28,003 bases of DNA from NCBI GenBank assembly GCA_900552425.1, contig URZR01000002.1:1-28003 (forward strand). Reading direction: 5' to 3'. Under the pieces are notes generated by a model that made no database searches, was not told the DNA's origin, and saw only the letters and a list, made by a program, of their open reading frames with translations. Origin of the DNA: an uncultured Collinsella sp. GTDB taxonomy: Bacteria > Actinomycetota > Coriobacteriia > Coriobacteriales > Coriobacteriaceae. This document shows, piece after piece, positions 15,561 through 21,555 of the stretch. The translations under genes and the position numbers were made by a program. Within the stretch, counting starts at the first letter, position 1. Each line of letters opens with the position of its first letter.

Positions 15561-15583
15561 GAAATCTTTTCAAAAAAGATTTC
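15561..15583. promoter_or_regulatory. AT-rich palindrome just upstream of the trp leader promoter
   Basis: GAAATCTTTT (15561-15570) pairs perfectly with AAAAGATTTC (15574-15583). It ends where the -35 region of the leader promoter should begin, so it could be an operator as well as a remnant terminator of the upstream gene. Confidence 0.35.
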
Positions 15584-15601
15584 CCCGCACACACTTTGCT
15601 G

Positions 15602-15610
15602 TGCTATAGT
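15602..15610 (+). promoter_or_regulatory. Extended -10 promoter of the trp leader transcript
   Basis: TGC followed by TATAGT (15605-15610) is an extended -10 element. The -35 region has no clear match, as expected for this promoter type. Transcription should start near 15617, about 50 bases before the leader peptide ATG. Confidence 0.6.
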
Positions 15611-15668
15611 GCAGCGCAACAGCAACTAGGTGCGACCGCGCCATGGCATCACGAAAGGAGCCACCAAC

Positions 15669-15737
15669 ATGAAGAACACGATGAAGTCTCTCAACAACTG
15701 GTGGTGGCGTGATGCGAATACGATCGGTCGACAGTGA
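15669..15737 (+). CDS. Trp leader peptide (attenuator), 22 residues
   Basis: ATG 15669 to TGA 15735-15737, with GAAAGGAG eight bases upstream. The peptide begins MKNTMKSLNN, carries three consecutive Trp codons (15699-15707) and ends RDANTIGRQ. Three Trp in a row in a 22-residue frame followed by a terminator is the hallmark of ribosome-mediated attenuation: when charged tRNA-Trp is scarce, the ribosome stalls and the downstream terminator does not form. The controlled gene is the TrpP-like transporter at 15883. The peptide itself needs no further function. Confidence 0.9.
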   Translation: MKNTMKSLNNWWWRDANTIGRQ

Positions 15738-15803
15738 GTCCCTCACGCCTGTTTTGCGCTCTAGGTGATTAGAAGGCCTCCGGTTTCGACCGGGGGCCTT
15801 TTT
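15706..15803 (+). promoter_or_regulatory. Tryptophan attenuator with alternative RNA structures
   Basis: Segment 1, GGCGTGA (15706-15712), overlaps the third Trp codon and pairs exactly with segment 2, TCACGCC (15743-15749). The terminator is AGGCCTCCGGT (15774-15784), loop TTCG, ACCGGGGGCCT (15789-15799), then TTTTT. Segment 2 can also reach forward: GCCT with AGGC, or TCAC..CT with AGGTGA near 15764-15769. That pairing is weak by eye. In addition CGGTCGA (15725-15731) is complementary to TCGACCG (15786-15792) in the terminator, a possible second antiterminator. RNA folding would decide which is used. No T-box motif or TRAP-type repeats are seen. Confidence 0.82.
15774..15803 (+). terminator. 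Attenuator terminator hairpin
   Basis: Eleven-bp stem with one G-T pair, a stable TTCG tetraloop and a run of five T (15799-15803). It lies 36 bases past the leader stop codon and 79 bases before the transporter ATG. Confidence 0.92.
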
Positions 15804-15882
15804 CTATCTCGAGCCCAATCGCATTCGCATCACGCGCCTCCGCTTTCTTCTCTTGCACTTCCCTTCCGAAAGGATTTTCACC

Positions 15883-16455
15883 ATGTCTCAGAACACCACC
15901 ACCGCCCAGCCCCGCACCGTCCAGACCGCCGACCGCGGCAAACTCGACGTCCGCGCCCTCGTCTTGCTCGCCATCCTGCTTGCTGCCGGCTTCATCCTCA
16001 ACTTCACCGTCGGCAAGGCCATCTCCGGCATCTCGGGCGGCATGATCAGCCCCGAGTTCATTATCTCGGCCTTCTGCCTCACTATCCTGGTCGTTCGTCC
16101 CAACATTGGCCAGGCGCTCGTTATCGGCCTGATCTCGGCCGCCGTGATCCAGATCACCACCACCTCGCCGTTCGTCGATTTTGCCGCCGAGGGCATCGCC
16201 GCCATGCTCATGGCCGTCATTGTCAACGCTGCTGCCAAGGACGGCCAGGTTAAGCCTGCCGTCGCCATCGTCGCAACCTTCGTGACCACCTTTGTCTCGG
16301 GCGTCATCTTCATGGTCATCAAGATGGCCATGCTCGGCGTGGTGGGCGAGCTCGCCGCTGCCATGCTGCCCGTCGTCGCTATGACCGCCGTCTTTAACGC
16401 CATCCTGGTTGGCGCTCTCTATCTGCCCATCCAGAAGGCCCTGAAGCTCAACTAA
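15883..16455 (+). CDS. Tryptophan transporter, TrpP-like membrane protein
   Basis: 190 residues from ATG 15883 (GAAAGGA eight bases upstream; an in-frame ATG ten codons earlier lacks a site). After a polar N terminus there are about five or six hydrophobic helices (roughly 25-45, 55-70, 75-95, 100-115, 120-145, 155-180), the small size typical of TrpP and ECF-type substrate-binding membrane proteins. The helix pattern and GGMISPEFIISAF...RPNIGQALVIGLISA resemble TrpP. Assignment to tryptophan rests mainly on the Trp-codon attenuator immediately upstream. The protein imports tryptophan across the cell membrane, alone or with a shared energising module not seen here. A repeat element follows the stop codon. 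Confidence 0.8.
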   Translation: MSQNTTTAQPRTVQTADRGKLDVRALVLLAILLAAGFILNFTVGKAISGISGGMISPEFIISAFCLTILVVRPNIGQALVIGLISAAVIQITTTSPFVDFAAEGIAAMLMAVIVNAAAKDGQVKPAVAIVATFVTTFVSGVIFMVIKMAMLGVVGELAAAMLPVVAMTAVFNAILVGALYLPIQKALKLN

Positions 16456-16483
16456 CCTGCTCGGCTTTACGAGCCACCCCATC

Positions 16484-16538
16484 TTGGCGTTCATTCGTCG
16501 CTCGCGTACCCAAGTACGCTTCGCTCCTCTTTCGGGGC
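16484..16538 (+). repeat. GCGTAC/GTACGC element, copy 2 (after the trpP-like gene)
   Basis: The core GCGTAC CCAA GTACGC (about 16505-16520) lies in GTTCATTCGTCGCTCG and CTTCGCTCCTCTTTC flanks. It matches the copy after rnd in the same orientation relative to the upstream gene. Looser outer pairing is possible (CCCC at about 16477 with GGGG at about 16536). Confidence 0.7.
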
Positions 16539-16623
16539 AATCTCGGGCACCTCAGCGCACCTTTAAGATGACGCTGTTCACGACTAAACTGTCAGATAAT
16601 CTCAATCGATAAGGAGTACACCC

Positions 16624-16845
16624 ATGCGTTACACAATCAAGACTTCCGGCCTCATGTGCGGCCACTGCGACGCCACCGTCGAGACGGCGTTGCTCAACGT
16701 TGCCGGCGTGACCGACGCCGATGCCGATCACGAGACTCAGACCGTCCAGGTGGAGTGCGCCGACACCGTGACCGCCGAGCAGCTCGCCGCCGCTGTCGAG
16801 GCCGCGGGTGAGAAGTTCCACGCCCTTTCGGTGACCGCCGCGTAA
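16624..16845 (+). CDS. Heavy-metal-associated (CopZ-like) copper chaperone
   Basis: 73 residues, one HMA fold (beta-alpha-beta-beta-alpha-beta). The metal site is LMCGHCDA (Cys12 and Cys15, an MxCxxC-type motif), preceded by the first strand RYTIKTSG. The later VTDADADHETQTVQVE and TAEQLAAAVEAAG are typical. It would carry Cu(I) in the cytoplasm. AAGGAG is 7 bases upstream of the ATG. A CsoR-type repressor gene follows 42 bases later. The copper ATPase that normally receives copper from this protein is not in the window. Confidence 0.9.
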   Translation: MRYTIKTSGLMCGHCDATVETALLNVAGVTDADADHETQTVQVECADTVTAEQLAAAVEAAGEKFHALSVTAA

Positions 16846-16887
16846 CGCCCCGCACGTACCCCCCCCGACCAGAAACGAGGACCCGCC

Positions 16888-17160
16888 ATGATGGCAGACC
16901 ACAAATCGGTAACCCGCATGCTCAAGACGGCACGCGGCCAGATCGACGGCATCTTGCGGATGGTCGATGAGGACCGTTACTGCGTCGATATTTCCACGCA
17001 GCTCATGGCAACGCAGGCGCTCATTGCGCGCATCAACGCCGACGTGCTCAAGGCGCATATCGAGGGCTGCGTGACTTCGGCAATCGAATCGGGCGACGAA
17101 GACCTCAAGGCCGCCAAGCTCGCCGAGATCGAACGCGTCGTCGACAAGCTCTCCAAGTAA
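16888..17160 (+). CDS. csoR: CsoR-family copper-sensing repressor
   Basis: 90 residues, the usual length. The copper fingerprint is Cys32, His57 and Cys61; spacings of 25 and 4 equal those of the well-known CsoR. The start is SVTRMLKTARGQIDGILRMVDEDRYCVDI and the site HIEGCVTSAIESGD, all four-helix-bundle CsoR features. The apo-protein binds operators and releases them on Cu(I). Start: ATG 16888 (GAGGA six bases upstream); the next codon is also ATG. It is in one operon with the CopZ-like gene. A run TACCCCCCCC just upstream (16858-16867) resembles half of a CsoR operator, but I see no full palindrome. Nickel or persulfide sensing is less likely with this Cys-His-Cys set. Confidence 0.88.
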   Translation: MMADHKSVTRMLKTARGQIDGILRMVDEDRYCVDISTQLMATQALIARINADVLKAHIEGCVTSAIESGDEDLKAAKLAEIERVVDKLSK

Positions 17161-17186
17161 TTGGGGCATTGGGGACGGACTGCTTT

Positions 17187-17251
17187 GCACCTTCTTGGTG
17201 CATCGGGGACAGGTATGTTTGCACCACCTTGGTGCAGATTGACCTGTCCCC
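17187..17251 (+). repeat. GGGGACAGGT inverted repeat with nested GCACC/GGTGC stems
   Basis: GGGGACAGGT (17205-17214) and ACCTGTCCCC (17242-17251) are perfect inverses and enclose GCACCA (17221-17226) with TGGTGC (17230-17235). A partial copy of the inner stem, GCACC TTCTT GGTGC, lies at 17187-17201. Parts recur at 19605-19636 and 26931-26940, so it is a dispersed intergenic family. It lies between csoR and the zinc-ribbon gene. Confidence 0.7.
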
Positions 17252-17306
17252 CTTGCTCTAAATCGGGTATAAAGGCGTGCAGCATATCGAACGAAAGGCA
17301 ATTTGC

Positions 17307-17780
17307 ATGAATGACTTTATGAAGGGCCGCAATGGCGCCGATGAGCTCACCATCGTTATGGGCTTTGTCGGCATCGTCATCGCGATGATCGGATCGATAG
17401 CCCATATCCAATGGCTCAGCTGGATTGCCATCGCCGTAATCGTGATTGGCGTGCTGCGCGGCCTGTCCAAAAACATCGACGCACGTCGCAAGGAAAACGC
17501 GGCCTTTGTCGCCGCGACCGCTAACGTCCCCGGCCTGGGCAAGTTCGTCGCGAGCTTGGGTAGCGGCGCCGCGGCTGCCAACGCCTCGCGCACGGCCGGT
17601 ACCAGCAAGGAAGACTTTGAGCGTGCCAAGCGCACGGCCAAGAAGATGTGGAAGGGTCGCAAGACCACAGCATACCTCAAGTGCCCCAACTGCGGCCAGA
17701 TGCTCTCCGTCCCCAAGGGCAAAGGCAAGATCCGCGTCACCTGCCCCAAGTGCCACGCCAAGATGGAAACCCGCTCCTAA
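17307..17780 (+). CDS. Membrane protein with C-terminal zinc ribbon, unknown function
   Basis: 157 residues from ATG 17307 (AAAGG eight bases upstream; an in-frame ATG ten codons earlier is unsupported). Two hydrophobic helices (about 14-30 and 36-52) are followed by a basic linker, KRTAKKMWKGRKT, and a zinc ribbon: CPNC (126-129) and CPKC (146-149) around MLSVPKGKGKIRVT. This is the arrangement of small anchored proteins whose zinc ribbon faces the cytoplasm. No specific family is recognised, and neither is a substrate. It is a single gene ending in a shared terminator. Confidence 0.75.
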   Translation: MNDFMKGRNGADELTIVMGFVGIVIAMIGSIAHIQWLSWIAIAVIVIGVLRGLSKNIDARRKENAAFVAATANVPGLGKFVASLGSGAAAANASRTAGTSKEDFERAKRTAKKMWKGRKTTAYLKCPNCGQMLSVPKGKGKIRVTCPKCHAKMETRS

Positions 17781-17791
17781 CGCCCGCACGC

Positions 17792-17820
17792 GGGACAAAT
17801 TAATCAGGTTTGTTTGTCCC
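17792..17820 (+). repeat. Hairpin GGGACAAA/TTTGTCCC after the zinc-ribbon gene
   Basis: GGGACAAA (17792-17799) pairs exactly with TTTGTCCC (17813-17820), 13-base loop. It lies 11 bases past the stop codon and before a separate T-run terminator. Confidence 0.5.
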
Positions 17821-17842
17821 AAATCTTAAGTATTTGTTCGAT

Positions 17843-17880
17843 AAAAAAGCCGAGGCCTCGTGTTGAGACCTCGGCTTTTT
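17843..17880. terminator. Bidirectional terminator between convergent genes
   Basis: Positions 17849-17859 pair with 17865-17875 (11 bp with one C/A mismatch, loop GTGTT). A runs (17843-17848) and T runs (17876-17880) flank the stem, so it can stop transcription from the zinc-ribbon gene (+) and from the amidohydrolase gene (-). Confidence 0.88.
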
Positions 17881-17913
17881 GTATGCGGCAACGGAGCTGT
17901 CCCTTTGTCTCGT

Positions 17914-19284
17914 CTACGCCACGCCGTCGCGGGCCAGCTCCTCGGCCAGCGCTTCGGCAGGCATGGCCATAATCGCGTCGAGCTCGGCGTCCACCTCGGG
18001 AATACGCTTCACCTTGAGCTTGCGTACCAGATCACCGCGACACATCACATGCGTCGGCTCACGCAGAGTGCACAGATCATCGAGCGGATTCTTGCGCGTC
18101 ACCAGGATATCGGCGGCCTTGCCGCACTCGATCGTACCGGTCTCGCCGCCCAGCCCCAGGAGCTCGGCATTGACCTGCGTGGCCGTATGCAGCGCAAAGG
18201 CGTTGCTCACGCCCACGTACTTGGCAAAATAGACCACCTCGCGCCACATGTCGTACTGCGTCACGAACGGGCAGCTTGAGTCCGTGCCCAAGCCCACCTT
18301 AACGCCGGCATTCAGCGCCGCACGGGCACTCTCGATAATGCCCGAGCACACGATGTCGCCGTTCTTCTTTTGCGTATCGGTCGAATGGGTCTTTTCCGGG
18401 TCGAGCAATACAAACGGTAGCGCCGGGCTGATCGTGCAGGTAACGCTGGGCACACGTCCCTCGAGCTGCGTGCCCGCGGCGCCACGGTACAGCTCCAGGA
18501 TCTCGGGCGTCATCGGGGCACCGTGCTCGATCGTATCGACACCGGCCTCAAGCGCGGCCTTCACGCCCTCGGTGCTCTCGACATGAGCCATAACCGGCAG
18601 GCCCACCTCGTGCGCCGCCTTGCACGCCGCCGCGGCAACCTCCACCGGCATACGCAGCACGCCCGGCTCGCCCACCTCGGTCGCATCGAACACACCGCCC
18701 GTTACGAACAGCTTAATGACGTCGGCGCCGCGCGCATACAGGTCTCGCACCTGCTCGGCTGCCTCAACGGGGCTGTTGGCCACCTGGGCGAACAAGCCCG
18801 CGCCATGGCCGCCCGGCACCGTGACGCCCGTTCCCGGCGCTACCAGGCGCGGGCCCTGATACTTGCCGGCGTCGATAGCGTCGCGCACGGCAATGTCGGC
18901 AAACAACGGGTCGCCCGCGCCGCGCACCGTGGTCACGCCGCTTGCCAGCTGCTGCTGGGCACTGCCCTTGAGGATGCGGCGGACGATGGCACGGCCCACG
19001 GGATTATCGAGTTTCTTCATCAGCGCTCCCGCATCGCCGGCCGAGACAGGCTTGCCCGAGCCGCACAGGTGCACGTGCATATTGATGAGACCGGGCATGA
19101 GATACGCACCACCCAGGTCGATAACCTCGGCGCCCGCGGGCGCCTGCGCCACAGCACTCGGCCCCATCCAGGTGATGATGCCGCGCTCAACAGTCACGGC
19201 CATATCGGGTTGCGGCTCCATATGTTCCGAACCATCCAGAATGGTCGCATTGATAAACAACGTGGGACGATCGGTAGTCGCCAT
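17914..19284 (-). CDS. Metal-dependent amidohydrolase (imidazolonepropionase/prolidase-like)
   Basis: 456 residues from ATG 19284 (GGAG six bases upstream); a longer frame to 19413 has no ribosome site. Amidohydrolase features are complete: PGLINMHVHLCG with His70 and His72, ADVIKLFVTGG with the likely carboxylated Lys191, VMAHVES His234, TIEHGAP His254, and GLGTDSS Asp335. This is the binuclear zinc subtype found in Xaa-Pro dipeptidases and imidazolonepropionase-like enzymes. No signal peptide is present, so it is cytoplasmic. The substrate may be a dipeptide, cyclic amide or similar C-N compound; sequence alone does not decide. The gene is monocistronic with a shared terminator downstream. 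Confidence 0.88.
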   Translation of the reverse strand: MATTDRPTLFINATILDGSEHMEPQPDMAVTVERGIITWMGPSAVAQAPAGAEVIDLGGAYLMPGLINMHVHLCGSGKPVSAGDAGALMKKLDNPVGRAIVRRILKGSAQQQLASGVTTVRGAGDPLFADIAVRDAIDAGKYQGPRLVAPGTGVTVPGGHGAGLFAQVANSPVEAAEQVRDLYARGADVIKLFVTGGVFDATEVGEPGVLRMPVEVAAAACKAAHEVGLPVMAHVESTEGVKAALEAGVDTIEHGAPMTPEILELYRGAAGTQLEGRVPSVTCTISPALPFVLLDPEKTHSTDTQKKNGDIVCSGIIESARAALNAGVKVGLGTDSSCPFVTQYDMWREVVYFAKYVGVSNAFALHTATQVNAELLGLGGETGTIECGKAADILVTRKNPLDDLCTLREPTHVMCRGDLVRKLKVKRIPEVDAELDAIMAMPAEALAEELARDGVA

Positions 19285-19434
19285 ATCGAGCTCCTCCCTC
19301 ACGATTAACATGAACATTTGTCCATTATCACCTAGTCCCGCTGGATTGCTGCAGACGCATCGGTTAACGGAAGGAAGAGAGGATGTGGGGGACGGAATAC
19401 GTTGCAGTCCCATCCCAGCGGCACTAGGGAAATC

Positions 19435-19569
19435 TCTCGATCTATAACAGGTACAGGGTTATTGGGCCCCCTGATGTTACAGATCGAGACATTCGAATTC
19501 CCCTAAGGAGATAATCTCAATCTGTAACAGTTACTCGGCAAAAATGGCTGCAGATGTTACAGATTGAGA
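19435..19569. repeat. Four-arm inverted-repeat array with exact 40-bp spacing
   Basis: Four copies of a 15-base motif start at 19435, 19475, 19515 and 19555, alternating in orientation. Pair 1 is TCTCGATCTATAACA with TGTTACAGATCGAGA (14 of 15 paired). Pair 2 is TCTCAATCTGTAACA with TGTTACAGATTGAGA (15 of 15). Between the pairs, C-G becomes T-A while pairing is kept. The 25-base spacers share almost nothing. It lies in the 477-base gap 19285-19761, between a minus-strand and a plus-strand gene; apart from this array, the 19605-19636 repeat remnant and the promoter below, I see nothing in the gap. Confidence 0.75.
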
Positions 19570-19604
19570 CAAAACAGTAAGGCATGCCGTTGCATCGGTC
19601 AAAA

Positions 19605-19636
19605 CCACCACGAAGGTGCCTGTGAACCTGTCCTTT
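19605..19636 (-). repeat. GGACAGGTT repeat family remnant
   Basis: On the minus strand this reads ACCTACCAAAAAAGGACAGG, followed by CACAGGCACCTTCGTGGTGG. It shares GGACAGGT with 17205-17214 and ACCTNCCAAAA plus GGACAGGTT with the element at 26919-26953. It does not form a long perfect stem. Confidence 0.5.
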
Positions 19637-19688
19637 TTTGGTAGGTAGAATAACCCATAAGGTAAGTATGTTTCTGAGTTATTTCGTG

Positions 19689-19718
19689 TTGACCCATCTG
19701 AGCGGGATAGGGTATAAC
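19689..19718 (+). promoter_or_regulatory. Promoter of the glutamate-type ABC transporter operon
   Basis: TTGACC (19689-19694), an 18-base spacer, and TATAAC (19713-19718) match the vegetative promoter closely, the best such match in the window. The ATG of the binding-protein gene is 43 bases further on. Confidence 0.75.
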
Positions 19719-19761
19719 TCTACTCAACCGCTAGGGATTTTATTGAGAAAGGTGTTCTCCC

Positions 19762-20757
19762 ATGAGCAAGAACCTCTCCCAGCAGGTCGTTCTCGACCGC
19801 CGCGGCTTTGTCGCCGCCACCTTCGCAACCGTCGCCGGCCTTGGTCTTGCCGGCTGCTCTGACACCAGCGCCGAGGCTGACAAGGGTTCCGCCGCCGGCT
19901 CCTCCAAGAGCTCCGAAGATACCGAGGCTTCCACCACGCTCGACGCCAAGGCATTCGACAAGCTCGTCGACAACGGCCCCAAGGCCGATGACGACGCCAT
20001 CGCCGCCAGCGCCTGGGCGACGGCCGTCAAGGACGCCGGTGTCTTTAAGATCGGTGGCGTTCAGACCTCCACACTTTTCTCCCTCCTCAACGAGAAAGAC
20101 GGTCAGACCCGCGGCTTCGACGCCGGCATCGCGCAGCTTCTGTCCAACTACATTCTGGGCGAGAACAAGGTCGAGATCACCCAGGTGACCTCGGACACGC
20201 GCGAGTCCGTCCTGCAGAACGGCCAGGTCGACGCTGTCTTTGCCACCTACACCATCACTGACGAGCGCAAGAAGCTCGTCTCCTTCGCCGGCCCCTACTA
20301 CTACACCCAGCAGGCTATCCTGGTGCTCGCCGATAACGACGACATCAAGAGCGTCGACGACCTGGCCGACAAGAACGTTGCCGTCCAGTCCGGCTCCAAC
20401 GGCCCCGCCATCCTGGAGGAGTTCGCCCCCAAGGCCAGCCAGCAGGAGTTCAAGACCGACGAGGAGGCCCGCCAGGCACTCCAGCAGGGCCGCGTTGACG
20501 CCTATGTCATCGATAACAACATGCAGCAGAGCGCCCTGGTCCGCGAGCCCGGTAAGTACAAGATCGCCGGCAAGCCCTTCGGCAGCAAGGAACCCTATGG
20601 CATCGGCCTGCCGCTCGATTCCGACGGCGTCGCCTTTGTCAACGACTTCCTTAAGAAGATCGAGGACGACGGCACCTGGACCGAGCTGTGGCAGATCTGC
20701 ATTGGCGACCGTACGGGCGACACCAATGTTCCCGAGCTGCCCGAGATCGGCGCCTAG
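19762..20757 (+). CDS. Amino-acid ABC transporter substrate-binding lipoprotein (GluB-like)
   Basis: 331 residues, family SBP_bac_3. The N terminus combines a twin-arginine motif (LDRRGFVAAT, Arg13-Arg14) with a lipobox LAGC (Cys32), so it is probably exported folded by Tat and anchored to the outer face of the membrane as a lipoprotein. The binding fold is typical: GFDAGIAQLLSNYI, DAVFATYTITDERKKLVSFAGPYYY, QSGSNGPAILEEFAPK, GRVDAYVIDNN and EPYGIGLPLDSDG. Order of genes (binding protein, permease, permease, ATPase) equals gluB-gluC-gluD-gluA in Corynebacterium, so glutamate or a related acidic amino acid is the likely substrate (inference). A hairpin follows the gene and may keep it in excess over the permeases. 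Confidence 0.9.
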   Translation: MSKNLSQQVVLDRRGFVAATFATVAGLGLAGCSDTSAEADKGSAAGSSKSSEDTEASTTLDAKAFDKLVDNGPKADDDAIAASAWATAVKDAGVFKIGGVQTSTLFSLLNEKDGQTRGFDAGIAQLLSNYILGENKVEITQVTSDTRESVLQNGQVDAVFATYTITDERKKLVSFAGPYYYTQQAILVLADNDDIKSVDDLADKNVAVQSGSNGPAILEEFAPKASQQEFKTDEEARQALQQGRVDAYVIDNNMQQSALVREPGKYKIAGKPFGSKEPYGIGLPLDSDGVAFVNDFLKKIEDDGTWTELWQICIGDRTGDTNVPELPEIGA

Positions 20758-20845
20758 GCAGCAAGCCTGGTAACGGCCGCAACGAAACCATATGGAAACG
20801 CACGATGCGCTTTATTGCGGTAAACTGTTTCCTCACAGAGTTGTC

Positions 20846-20874
20846 GGGGCTTCCGTACATACGGAAGCCCCTTT
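20846..20874 (+). terminator. Intra-operon hairpin between binding-protein and permease genes
   Basis: GGGGCTTCCGTA (20846-20857) pairs perfectly with TACGGAAGCCCC (20860-20871), followed by TTTCC. It lies 88 bases past the stop codon of the binding protein gene and 24 bases before the permease ATG. The short T run suggests partial termination or 3'-end protection. Confidence 0.7.
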
Positions 20875-20895
20875 CCTTACCGGCAGGAGGTCCGC

Positions 20896-21555
20896 ATGAG
20901 TCTCTCCGAGCTCTGGTCGCTCTATGGCCAGAACTATATCGACGCGCTGCTAGCAACCTGGGGCATGACGCTTGAGTCGTTTGCCATCGCCATGGTGCTG
21001 GCCGTCGCCGTCACCGTGATGCGCGTGTCGCCGCTCAAGCCGCTGCGCGTCTTTGGCGACCTGTATGTCCAGGTCTTCCGTAACATCCCCGGCATCGCGC
21101 TGCTCATTATCGTCGTCTATGCGCTGCCCCCGCTCAAGGTCGTCCTGCCCTACCGCACCTGCGTCATCGTCGCCACAGTGCTCTTGGGTTCTGCCTTTGG
21201 CTCCGAGAACTTTATGAGTGGCATCAACACCGTTGGCGTCGGTCAGGTCGAAGCCGCACGTTCGCTCGGCATGAGCTTCAATCGTATCCTCGCCAAGATC
21301 GTGATTCCGCAGGCGCTGCGCTCGAGCGTGCTGCCCATGACCAACCTCTTTATCGCCGTCATGCTCACCACCGCGCTCGGCAGCCAGGTGCCGCTTAAAC
21401 CGCAGGAGCTCACCGGCGTGGTGAGCTACATCAACACGCGCTCGCTCGGAGGCGTCGCCGCGTTCTTTATCTCGGCACTCGGCTACCTGGGCACGGCCTT
21501 TGTGGTGAGCCACATTGGCAACTACATCGATAAGAAGGTGAGGATCCTCCGATGA
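20896..21555 (+). CDS. Amino-acid ABC transporter permease (GluC-like)
   Basis: 219 residues, normal for the HisM/GluC type, with about five membrane helices (roughly 18-42, 55-75, 83-100, 145-165, 185-205). The cytoplasmic coupling loop is GQVEAARSLGMSFNRILAKIVIPQAL, the EAA motif that docks on the ATPase. The N terminus YGQNYIDALLATWGMTLESFAIAMVLAV is typical of polar amino-acid permeases. AGGAGG stands 7 bases before ATG 20896. The stop overlaps the next permease ATG by four bases (ATGA), indicating translational coupling. It pairs with the following gene to form the membrane channel. Confidence 0.92.
   Translation: MSLSELWSLYGQNYIDALLATWGMTLESFAIAMVLAVAVTVMRVSPLKPLRVFGDLYVQVFRNIPGIALLIIVVYALPPLKVVLPYRTCVIVATVLLGSAFGSENFMSGINTVGVGQVEAARSLGMSFNRILAKIVIPQALRSSVLPMTNLFIAVMLTTALGSQVPLKPQELTGVVSYINTRSLGGVAAFFISALGYLGTAFVVSHIGNYIDKKVRILR

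Noticed and set aside
13627..15594. 655-residue open frame antisense to the C69 peptidase gene
   Set aside because: It mirrors a clearly real gene, has repetitive Val/Gly/Ala/Asp-rich sequence typical of GC-rich antisense frames, and lacks any recognisable domain or ribosome site.
15669..15803. T-box riboswitch or TRAP-binding leader
   Set aside because: No T-box sequence or stem I structure and no series of GAG/TAG triplets; the translated Trp codons explain the leader.
17161..17204. Small gene between csoR and the zinc-ribbon gene
   Set aside because: Only repeat-derived sequence with no ribosome site or coherent frame.
19435..19569. CRISPR array
   Set aside because: The equal spacing is suggestive, but the four motif copies alternate in orientation, are 15 bases long and have no cas genes nearby.
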